A stretch of 32,188 nt of DNA, from NCBI GenBank assembly GCA_001970955.1, contig MPUH01000844.1, positions 1 to 32,188 of the forward strand, read 5' to 3'. Every line of letters starts with the position of its first letter. Within the stretch, counting starts at the first letter, position 1. This DNA comes from Stentor coeruleus (Eukaryota > Ciliophora > Heterotrichea > Heterotrichida > Stentoridae). A program made the translations under genes and the position numbers. Below the pieces are notes generated by a model. It was not told the DNA's origin, searched no databases, and worked only from the letters and a program-made list of their open reading frames with translations. Positions 19,855 through 28,365 of the stretch are shown piece by piece.

Positions 19855-22281
19855 ATGCTTAAACTCATACTCAAAAGGCCTAAATCGTTAACTTCAACAC
19901 TGATTCGGAACTTTAGGACAAAGAACGATATTTATAATGGTATAAATCCTCTTTCAGCATCAGCAAAACCTGGACATATAATCTCTGAATTCTCACACGT
20001 CACAAGCTCTGAAGAAAAGAATTGGCTTGAAGAAAACTTGGAAAAAACTTTAAATACCCCATTGACCTTAGCTCAGAAAATGAATTCCCTTAGGTTTATA
20101 CAAATGCAAGATTCCTTTGATGTTTTCCTTAATAAGAAATTCTCCTTTTATAAGAGATTTTCAGGTGAAGGTCTTGAGGCAATGGTCCCAAGTTTATATT
20201 CAATATGCCAAGAATTTCATTCGCCGATACCAAGTTCTTTAATATTCTCTTTACCACACAGAGGAAAACTAGGGATAATTGTCTCATTATTCAATTACCC
20301 ACTTAGGAACATGTTTTGGAAAATCAAAGGATATTCTATAATGCCTGAGGATTTAAACAAAGAAATGTACTATTTTTCAGATGACTTACATTTTGGAACA
20401 ACAGTAGAAAGACCTGAACTTAAGAACCTTAAAATTACAAATACTCATAATTCGGCTCATTTGGAAATCAGAGGAGCAGTTGGTATGGGAAAAACTAGGT
20501 CAAAAATTGATAGAAATCATAGGGCAATGCATGTTTGGGTACATGGAGATGGGGCTGTTGCAGCACAAGGTGTTGTTTATGAACTTACTCAAATGACTCA
20601 TTTGGAAAAATTTTCTGTTGGAGGGACGATTCAAATAGTAGCCAATAATCAAATTGGATATACAGCAACTGAAGAAGAATGCCGATCAACACCTTATTGC
20701 ACGGATATTTATAAAATAATTGAAGCCCCAATTGTCCATGTAAATGCTTTAGACATTGATGAAGTAGTTAAACTATCCCAACTTGCTGTAAAATACCGTA
20801 ACAGGTTTAAAAATGATTTTGTCATAGATATAGTCGGCTATCGTAAATTCGGCCACAATGAGCTTGAAGACCCAACTTTTACTAACCCTCTTATGTATAA
20901 AAAAATAAGATCTCTAAAAAGCACTGCACAAATCTATGCAGAAAAACTAATAAACGAAGGTAGCATAAAACAAGATTTCTATGATAAATTATTAGAAACA
21001 TTCGAGCATCATCTTAATTCAGAATTTGAAATACAAAAAAAAGAAGAACTTCGTCATGACAATTACGGAAGGATAAAACTTACACAATATAATGATCAAT
21101 GGAATGATATAGTCTTAACTCATAATAAAAATAAACAACAAACAGGGTATAATAAACAAAAAATACAAGAAATCATTCAATTATCAGCTGATATTCCATC
21201 AACAATTAAAGCTCATCCTATTCTTATTCGAAACATGCATTCAAGATTAGACAATTTAGCTAAAAACAAAATTGACTGGGCAACAGCTGAAACTATAGCT
21301 TTTGGATCTTTGCTTCAACAAGGTTATAATATACGTTTATGTGGTGAAGACTCAATTCGTGGAACTTTTTCTCAACGGAATATAGGTTTTTATTGCCAAG
21401 ACACAGAAAAAATGTATGTCCCTCTTGATAATTTAACCCCAGGAAAACTGTTTATAGTAAACAGTATATTATCAGAACTTGCTGTTGTAGGTTTTGAATA
21501 TGGGTATTCATTAGATCATCCTGAAAACCTTGTCTTATGGGAAGCACAATTTGGAGATTTCGCTAATATGGCTCAACCATTTATAGATACTTATATAGCA
21601 AATGGTGAATCTAAATGGATGAGACAAAGTAGTCTTGTTATGCTTTTACCACATGGACAAGAAGGACAAGGTCCTGATCATTCTTCTGCTATGCTTGAAA
21701 GGTATTTAGGATTAGTTAATGACCCATTAGCAAATCAAGTAAATATTGAAGTGTGTAATTTAGTTATACCATCGAATTATTTCCATTTGTTAAGAAATGC
21801 TATGATGAGGAATTTTAGAAGACCTATTGTTATTGGAACACCCAAGTCTGGGTTAAGGAATAAATTCGCTTTTTCTAGTATTGAAGACTTTGATGAAAAC
21901 AGTAGTTTTAAACCTGTTGTTGTTAGTAATCAAGGAAAAGGTAGTAAAAAACTAATTGCTTGCTCAGGAAAAGTTTACCTTGATTTGAAAGCACAGTTTA
22001 GTGATATTAGTATTTTACTTATTGAACAACTTTCTCCGTTACCTTATGAAGAGATTGAAAAAGCGGTTAAGGATTGTCAGAAAGAAGTTGTTTGGGTGCA
22101 GGAAGAACATGAGAATTTTGGTGTTTATAAATATTTGAGGACTTATTTAGAAAAAATATGTGGAAAAGTTAAACTCATAGCTAAACCTCCACTTAGTTGT
22201 AGTGCTGTAGGGAACTCAGTAGATTTCAAAGCTCAGCAGGACGAAATGCTCAAAAAAGTTGCAGAGATCATAAATAGCTAA
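19855..22281 (+). CDS. DHTKD1: Thiamine-diphosphate E1 dehydrogenase, 2-oxoadipate/2-oxoglutarate type, mitochondrial
   Basis: An 808-residue member of the OGDH E1 family, which decarboxylates a 2-oxoacid with thiamine diphosphate and passes the acyl group to a lipoyl E2. The first 22 residues are basic and amphipathic, a typical mitochondrial presequence. Family landmarks: LPHRGK (His135), NSAHLE (His202), the cofactor motif HGDG (Asp232) through ANNQIGYT (264-265), and downstream RGTFSQR, LWEAQFGDF and LLPHGQEGQGPDHSS. Phrases such as RSTPYCTDIYK, PLSCSAVGN and MRNFRRPIVI look closer to DHTKD1 (2-oxoadipate; Lys/Trp breakdown) than to OGDH, but I judged this by eye. Oddities: it is about 110 residues shorter than human DHTKD1, mainly at the N-terminus, and the near-invariant PHRGRLN and NPSHLE are changed to PHRGKLG and NSAHLE. 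Start: the first ATG, 15 bases after an in-frame TAA. Confidence 0.85.
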   Translation: MLKLILKRPKSLTSTLIRNFRTKNDIYNGINPLSASAKPGHIISEFSHVTSSEEKNWLEENLEKTLNTPLTLAQKMNSLRFIQMQDSFDVFLNKKFSFYKRFSGEGLEAMVPSLYSICQEFHSPIPSSLIFSLPHRGKLGIIVSLFNYPLRNMFWKIKGYSIMPEDLNKEMYYFSDDLHFGTTVERPELKNLKITNTHNSAHLEIRGAVGMGKTRSKIDRNHRAMHVWVHGDGAVAAQGVVYELTQMTHLEKFSVGGTIQIVANNQIGYTATEEECRSTPYCTDIYKIIEAPIVHVNALDIDEVVKLSQLAVKYRNRFKNDFVIDIVGYRKFGHNELEDPTFTNPLMYKKIRSLKSTAQIYAEKLINEGSIKQDFYDKLLETFEHHLNSEFEIQKKEELRHDNYGRIKLTQYNDQWNDIVLTHNKNKQQTGYNKQKIQEIIQLSADIPSTIKAHPILIRNMHSRLDNLAKNKIDWATAETIAFGSLLQQGYNIRLCGEDSIRGTFSQRNIGFYCQDTEKMYVPLDNLTPGKLFIVNSILSELAVVGFEYGYSLDHPENLVLWEAQFGDFANMAQPFIDTYIANGESKWMRQSSLVMLLPHGQEGQGPDHSSAMLERYLGLVNDPLANQVNIEVCNLVIPSNYFHLLRNAMMRNFRRPIVIGTPKSGLRNKFAFSSIEDFDENSSFKPVVVSNQGKGSKKLIACSGKVYLDLKAQFSDISILLIEQLSPLPYEEIEKAVKDCQKEVVWVQEEHENFGVYKYLRTYLEKICGKVKLIAKPPLSCSAVGNSVDFKAQQDEMLKKVAEIINS

Positions 22282-22549
22282 AATAGGAAGTCAAATTTCA
22301 TATGATATCAATTTTTTAAATTTATTTATATCATATTCTCTTCAACAAATAAACCATAAGTTAAAAACCAAACCTTTATTTATAAAAAAAACTTATAAAC
22401 AAGCCTAAGTTTTATAACAAATCCTCATAATTTTTAAAATAATGAACTTATCTACATATATACTAAAACCTATCCATCATCCTATCACATTATTTTTCTT
22501 CTAATAAATCTAATAATTTAAAAAACTCTTTGTGGAAAAAATTATTTAT

Positions 22550-23420
22550 TTATCTCTTGCTTTTACGAGGCTTAAGATAATCAAAACACATAAACGCACT
22601 ATCAAGTTTCTTATCCAAACTAATTTCAGGCTTACAATACCCTATAAGGACATCTTTTTCTAAATCTTTCGAGTCCATAAGGTCTATAACCCTAGCAATA
22701 GCTTCAAGAAATTCTAAAAACCCAGCAAGCATATAAGAATTACTGCTTAGCTCATCAATATAAGTCATAAGTGCTAAATGAAAGCAAATATAACCATATC
22801 TTATAGTGAATTTATCGTTGAAAAAATTATGTTCTTGAAGCAACTGGACAAAGTCTTCTTCAAGCAAACCTTTTTTCTCTATAGTATTTGTATATCTTCC
22901 TTTTGTGTTCTCGTAAATCTGCAACATCAAGTCTTTGTTTGATAGGTAAACTGTATCACATTCTTCGTTGTAGTAGCGTTTAATACGCCATTCTGTAGGA
23001 TTTATTGAGAAATTGAACCTTTGCGAGTAAAAATATTCCAAAGACTCAGCTTCAGACTTGCAAATCCCTGACCTTAAGTATTTATCAACCGCAGTTCTAA
23101 CTTGTAATTCCATAAACTCATGCCTAACAACACTATATGCACTATTCNCTTGTTTTTATATATTTTTCTCTAATCCCATTATCGTATATGCAAATCCCTG
23201 ACCTTAAGTATTTATCAACCGCAGTTCTAACTTGTAATTCCATAAACTCATGCCTAACAACACTATATGCACTATTCAACTGCAAACTAGTACTAGCATG
23301 TGTGCAAGCTTTAATATCAATATCAAGGTCAGAAAGCTTGAAATTCCTATCAAAAAAAGCGTTTTTCTGATACAAATCCGTCAAAACACTAAGGCTCACA
23401 CTATACAACGAGCTACTCAT
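22550..23420 (-). CDS. Unknown protein, about 246 residues, reading frame broken by an 89-base duplication next to an N
   Basis: Two overlapping minus-strand frames encode one protein. The upstream part starts at the ATG at 23420 (MSSSLYSV; an in-frame TTG two codons earlier is not a start) and reads through the second copy of an 89-base duplication. The downstream part reads the first copy and continues to TAA at 22550. Both copies encode the same residues, including HEFMELQVR and VDKYLRSGIC. The offset of 130 bases is not a multiple of three, so the gene as written is frameshifted. If the extra copy is an assembly error, the protein is 59 + 187 residues. It is mostly helical, with a motif FLEFLEAIARVIDLM near residue 200 that reminds me of a helix found in some ciliary proteins, but I cannot name the family. 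The start lies 45 bases after the stop of the co-directional LRR gene. Confidence 0.6.
23059..23277. repeat. Exact 89-base direct duplication with N-containing spacer
   Basis: Bases 23059-23147 recur without visible change at 23189-23277. The 41-base spacer starts with the N at 23148. The first copy ends exactly at the N and the duplication breaks one gene, which is what a wrongly joined assembly gap looks like. A real tandem duplication or an incompletely removed internal segment is possible but less likely. Confidence 0.9.
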
Positions 23421-23465
23421 ACTCAAAGAAGCTAAGTATTTATACGTATAAAATCTTCATAACTC

Positions 23466-25163
23466 TTACATTTTTTGATACTCCCTTCTAACTATTTCCT
23501 TACAAACTGACCTACTTGAGTCATTTTTCATCAGCCTATGAAGTTTAGAATTAGCCCAATCAGCTTCAAAACATTTATTCAAAAGCTCAGGAGTATCTTG
23601 TATATACCCAGCGAAAATCGAGTTCTCAAAATTCCATAATGGTATATCAGGCTCAGGAAAATCCCCTGGAGGAAGTTGATACTCATCAATAATAGGTCGA
23701 GGAACAGCTATTGACATACTATTTTCATTATCAAAACAATTGACCACAACAACTAAAACCTTTTTAGAAAACTCAGCATAAAAGTGCACATTTTTTTCAA
23801 TAACTGGGTCTGCAGCTTCAATTGAGTATTGATTTGATATTTGACCCACACCTCTATATGTGAAAAAAAACCTTGTTTTACCTTTAGGCACAGACCGTGT
23901 GCATTTATAAATCCCTGTTTCTGTTTTTTGTAGCAAAAAAGGTTCATAATTATCGATTTCAAAATGAATGTATACTGGTTCTGTCTGAGATGATAATTTG
24001 AATAAAGCAAAATGCCTAAGACGTCTGTTCCATACTATACAGCTTGGATCCCATTCTATAGTAACATCAGTCCATTTGTGACAAATCCAACACATGATAT
24101 CTTCTGATCGTAAATCATTACAAGTATTTTTCCCTTTGTTTGTATCGCTTTGTGAACTTATAAACTCTCTTGTCTCAATATACCCAAGGGCATTCACAAT
24201 ACCAGAATTCCCTTCAAAATGTAAACCTTTTATTTTGTGATTAACTTTAATAGTCTCTGATAATATCTTACAATCTCCTGCTGAGAAGTTGTTATTAGAC
24301 AAGTCTAAATGTTTTATCGATTTATTTAGAAACAAATGATAGGAAAATCTTTTTATGCTGTCGTTTATACGGTCTTGACCTAAAGAATTCCATGAGAAAT
24401 CAAGAATTTTTATAGTATTATTATGTTGTAAAGCTTTGCAGATTGTTATAGCTTCTGGGCCTTTGATGTAATTCCATTGTAAATCAAGTTTTTCAAGAGT
24501 ATTGTTATAGTCTATCATTTCAGCTAAGAAAATTCCTGATCCTGAGCCGATGTTATTGTTGGCGAGGTTTAGTTTTTTTAAAGATTTGTTGTGTTTTAAT
24601 GAGGAACAAAGGCTTTTTAGGCATGAAGTAGATATTTGGATTCTTTCGATATTGAGATCTTCTAATGTGCAATAGTCATCTTTGAGGATACTACAGAGAG
24701 AATCTATACCGAGAGTACCGATTCTATTGCTTGAGAGGTCTAAGGTTAGGATATTCTCACGGTTTATAGAGTTTAGGATGCTTGAGGCACCAGTTTCGAT
24801 AATCCCGTTACCTTTAAGATTGATTTTTTTCAGCCGGTCCATGCTTCTAATTGCAGTTGAAAGAATTTTGGCTCTCGCATTGCCTAAGCCATAGTGGTTT
24901 ACATTAAGACTTACAAGGTTTCCTGGTGGAATCTTAGTCCTAGAGCTTTGTATTGGAGTTAAATATCTTGATTGAGATTTACTAACTTGGAATGAGCATT
25001 TAAATGAATCAAGCAAGTCGAGTTTATTATTTACAAGTATGATACTTTCAGGAGATGGAGTTTTTTTAGAGTGTCTTGGCAAGTCTAAAAAATATCGATT
25101 TGGTTTTTTAACACGGTTTTTTTCAAAAAATAATTTAGATTGTCTTCCCTTTTTGGTTGACAT
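23466..25163 (-). CDS. LRR (ribonuclease-inhibitor-like) protein with C-terminal beta-rich domain
   Basis: A 565-residue frame from an ATG to TAA. The first 80 residues are basic and probably disordered. Residues about 84-335 hold around eight LRRs of the ribonuclease-inhibitor type (LKKLNLANNNIGS, LEKLDLQWNYIKG, IKHLDLSNNNFSA), about 28 residues apart. Residues about 355-500 differ: a CWICHKW motif, then alternating hydrophobic segments (HFALFKL, YIHFEID, GKTRFFFTYRG) suggesting a beta-sandwich of carbohydrate- or lipid-binding type; this is inferred from pattern only. The last 60 residues are helical and acidic-basic mixed. LRRs bind protein partners; no catalytic motif is visible. It shares the LRR class, but not the coiled-coil tail, with the gene at 10472-12718, so it is a distant relative rather than a recent copy. 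The next gene on this strand starts 45 bases downstream. Confidence 0.85.
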   Translation of the reverse strand: MSTKKGRQSKLFFEKNRVKKPNRYFLDLPRHSKKTPSPESIILVNNKLDLLDSFKCSFQVSKSQSRYLTPIQSSRTKIPPGNLVSLNVNHYGLGNARAKILSTAIRSMDRLKKINLKGNGIIETGASSILNSINRENILTLDLSSNRIGTLGIDSLCSILKDDYCTLEDLNIERIQISTSCLKSLCSSLKHNKSLKKLNLANNNIGSGSGIFLAEMIDYNNTLEKLDLQWNYIKGPEAITICKALQHNNTIKILDFSWNSLGQDRINDSIKRFSYHLFLNKSIKHLDLSNNNFSAGDCKILSETIKVNHKIKGLHFEGNSGIVNALGYIETREFISSQSDTNKGKNTCNDLRSEDIMCWICHKWTDVTIEWDPSCIVWNRRLRHFALFKLSSQTEPVYIHFEIDNYEPFLLQKTETGIYKCTRSVPKGKTRFFFTYRGVGQISNQYSIEAADPVIEKNVHFYAEFSKKVLVVVVNCFDNENSMSIAVPRPIIDEYQLPPGDFPEPDIPLWNFENSIFAGYIQDTPELLNKCFEADWANSKLHRLMKNDSSRSVCKEIVRREYQKM

Positions 25164-25711
25164 TATAATAATATCTTATAAGACAATTTAATATTATTAG
25201 GTATTAACAATTTATAATAAAATAAGATTATAGTAAACAAAATGATATCTGACTATATATAATTCCTCAGAAAACAACAGAAATTTAAAATGTCAATCAT
25301 AAAATTATTCAGTATGATAAATTCATATAAAATAGCTTTTCTCATTCAATAAACAATCTTAAAAATATATATATTTAAAAGTTATGTCTACAAATCATCA
25401 TCCAAATCCAGAAGCTATAAATCGCATACTTAAAAATTTTCAAAAAAATCTTGATCCAAAGCATGATTTTTAACAAATTCCTTCTAATTAGATTTAAAAT
25501 CATATTCAACCTATCTAGAAATAATAATATTTATGATGTTATCACTATAATAATTTTATAGCATAATATTTATATATCTCTGAGTTTATTCATTTTAAAA
25601 GAAACCAAATCGATTACTGCTTTATTAAATTTATTATACATTAAATCTTAGCCTGAACTTAATTTTATTCATTGAACTATATACAATTTATAAATAAAAA
25701 AATATAATAGC
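25164..25711. other. Intergenic, AT-rich
   Basis: About 550 bases between the LRR gene start and the decayed minus-strand gene. A 29-codon + frame starts with an ATG at 25384, but many stops follow it and nothing supports it as a gene. Confidence 0.4.
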
Positions 25712-26557
25712 TTAATCTATACTTGAGAAATCCTCGTTTCTGCATGACAAGAATTTTTCAGCATATGCATCAATATTTCTGAAAACTTTATTCTTGTAGC
25801 TTATTCCTAAATTCTCTGTATAATTTAATCTTCCTTTATATTTCCAAACTGTTTTATAAAATAAATTATAACAACAGTCTATAAAATCTCTAATTTCATC
25901 AATCTTTAGCAGAGGATTATTATTTAGTTTTTTAACTGTATCTGTTTGATCTTTTGCTAACTGATTATTTAACTGATATTTTGCAAGATTTATGAATTGT
26001 TTTAACTTCGGACTATTGAGAAGCTTATAAAAATTTCATTTTCGTAATAAACATCATAAAATGTGGTTGATTAAAATATTTGAATTACTTGAGCATAATT
26101 TTCTATTGTTACATATTTAATTGAATCGATAAGCTCTTTTTAACCAGGTAAAGCTGGACTACCAACATACACTCCTATATATTTTCCTCTTCTTATCTTA
26201 TTATTTGTGATCTGAATATAGTGAAAAGCACTTGTATGTGTATGTCCATTGTGCGATAGTGTGTGTTACATACTCGGAAAGATCCAAATTGAATTTTTTT
26301 AGCTTATCCAGTTTTAAATCAAAAATCACATGAGATGCAGTTAACAATAGTCCAAACCTTTTAATATTTCTACATATTTGGGATTTCTGATATGGAAATA
26401 AGAAAGCCAGTACCCCAGACTAAATTAAATACTGCATTTTTAAAATCAATAGGCGGTATTGCTGAAGTTTGTTTAAACGTAATTCCAATACTTCATGAAC
26501 TGAAATAGCCACATCTCCAAATCCTATAAGATTTATAATGTGGAGAGGGAAGCGCAT
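25712..26557 (-). pseudogene. Decayed gene resembling a trypsin-like serine peptidase
   Basis: Coding-like stretches in several frames follow one another on the minus strand. From an ATG at 26557 the text reads MRFPLHIINLIGFGDVAI, then shifts frame to a segment containing NLVWGTGFLIS (about 26394-26425). After another shift comes GLLLTASHVIFD (about 26328). In trypsin-fold peptidases a GTGFLI-type strand is followed by TA(A/S)H carrying the catalytic His, so the order fits. A later segment has KYIGVYVGSPALPG followed by in-frame TAA at 26142 and 26073. The last segment is open for 107 codons (26035 to 25715) and ends in TAA at 25712, but contains no ATG. None of the frame changes coincides with a 15-16 base GT...AG element. 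The catalytic Asp and Ser motifs were not identified, so the family assignment is tentative. Confidence 0.5.
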
Positions 26558-27197
26558 ACCCCTCTTATTATTATAAAAGATTTATTTAACTATAGATCTC
26601 AGAATTATGAATGATACTTTAAATCCGAGTAAAACTACATGATGTCAATAAAATATTATTGTTATAAAAAAAGTATTTAAAATATTCATAACTAAACCTG
26701 AGTGGTATATGCTTAGTTTTACATTTGAAAATCTTGTTAGATTTATTATGTAATTATTGTTCGCTTATTTTTACCTCATCCTCCCTATCAATTTTCGATT
26801 TAGTCTTACTCATTTTAGCTGAGCCTTCAATTTCTAAATGCTAAGATTTATGAATTATATTAATCATCTTTAATCCTTTAATCTCAGACCTTCTATAATA
26901 ACAGCTATATGTGTACAATATTATTAAGATAGTAATACACATTTTTATTAAATTTATCAAGAATAAAAACTTGCCGTTGATTTTCACAAACAAATTTCTT
27001 AGAGAATAATTCATCAAATTCACTTAAACAGCAAGTTTACCTATATGGACTATTGCTAATAATAATCAAGAAGAATTAGATAAATTCTCTATTTTTATAA
27101 CAACAAAATAAGTATATTCATGAAATTATATCTTTTCTTAAAGCAATGTTTTCATATTTGAATCATACAGGAAATAATTACTAGGACGTTATTATAA
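26558..27197. other. Intergenic, AT-rich
   Basis: About 640 bases with no supported gene. A 60-codon minus-strand frame at 26841-27023 has a hydrophobic middle but composition like random AT-rich DNA, and I do not call it. Confidence 0.4.
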
Positions 27198-27677
27198 ATG
27201 GAAGGAACTTTAAAATCGACCAAGTCACCAAAATTCTTTCAATCTACCAGAGTAGACTCCTGCCAGCATGTGGCTACAAAAAACGGCCAAACAGTGGCTG
27301 TGTCTTTCCCTGTGACAAAAACAGGATATAAAGCTCCGAATTCATGGGTCAACCAAAAAAGATCTTCAGAAACCGTGAGCCATTCTGGAGCTACTTATAG
27401 AGTTCACACTGATATGCATGCAGGAATGAATAAAAAACCTCTCGTTGCTTATGATCCGAATTCTTACAGAAACCGACTCCCTAGTTCAGATTATGTGGCT
27501 CCATATAGAAATGCAAGCCAGTTTGAAATTGGTGACCGGACAGCTTGTAGTGCTAAAGCTGTATTCAAAACAACAAACAAAGCTTTGTTAGTATCTAAAA
27601 ACATTTTAGAAGGACTTACAAATCAAGGAATCATTGCGGAAAAGACCAAATGGCATAAGATTAGAACTCTAGATTAA
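27198..27677 (+). CDS. Unknown basic protein, 159 residues
   Basis: A short complete frame from an ATG to TAA, clearly more GC-rich than its flanks and with coding-like codon use, so very likely real. The protein is basic, low in hydrophobics, rich in Ser, Asn, Thr and Lys, with Tyr/Pro turns such as DYVAPYRN and YDPNSYRNRLPS and no coiled coil, signal peptide or membrane span. Extended basic proteins with scattered aromatic-proline turns are common among microtubule-associated and microtubule-inner proteins of cilia, so a cytoskeletal role is a possible inference and no more. Its neighbours give no functional clue. Confidence 0.75.
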   Translation: MEGTLKSTKSPKFFQSTRVDSCQHVATKNGQTVAVSFPVTKTGYKAPNSWVNQKRSSETVSHSGATYRVHTDMHAGMNKKPLVAYDPNSYRNRLPSSDYVAPYRNASQFEIGDRTACSAKAVFKTTNKALLVSKNILEGLTNQGIIAEKTKWHKIRTLD

Positions 27678-28365
27678 GCATTAGAACTTTAATAAGTATT
27701 TAAATGTTAGTGGAAATATAAAAACTAATAGTATCTGTAAGTGAAAATTATAAGCAAATGAGTATTATATATGAAATTCAAATGATATTATAATAAACTT
27801 AAGTTATGTGATTTGAGATCTTCTTCGAGGTTTTCAAAGATAACAACCTGTATTTTCTTCTTTAGACATAAATTCTGCCACAACTTCCTGATCAAGTACT
27901 TATTTAGAAAAATTCTCAATACAATTTTACTATTTATCATGCCCATAGTTTATCACCAAAGAAATTAGAATCTTTTGTGGATGTTGCAGGTATTAGGTTA
28001 AAAATCTAATACATTTTTTACTTTATTTTTCATCATCAATGCTATATGTGTTTATATTTTAATATTTTAGTAATATTTGATAATAAGGATGTTGAATAAA
28101 TGCTGTTTGCTTTAAAAATTACCCTTTTGATACTTAAAACCCTTTGAATTCATAGGATTATTACTTGAATATATTATTTCAATTCACATATACCCTTGTT
28201 TAGCTTTTATTAGTTACTTTAACCTCTTTTTAAAAGATAATATAAGCATTTTATTATATGATCTTATAATATTTATCTATGAATATAATTAGAAGATTAA
28301 CTTTTAATAAGGATTCTATGCTGAAGGCTATGATAAAATAGGGTTGTTAGAAAGGATAATGTTCC
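27678..28365. other. Intergenic, about 690 bases, AT-rich
   Basis: Spacer between two co-directional + genes. No reading frame, repeat or RNA gene above background. The strand skew is weaker here than at other gene flanks. Confidence 0.4.

Noticed and set aside
25384..25473. 29-codon + strand frame starting with ATG
   Set aside because: Very short, followed by dense stops, with no GT...AG element to extend it.
26841..27023. 60-residue minus-strand frame with a hydrophobic segment
   Set aside because: Composition matches random AT-rich DNA; no homology signal or flank support.
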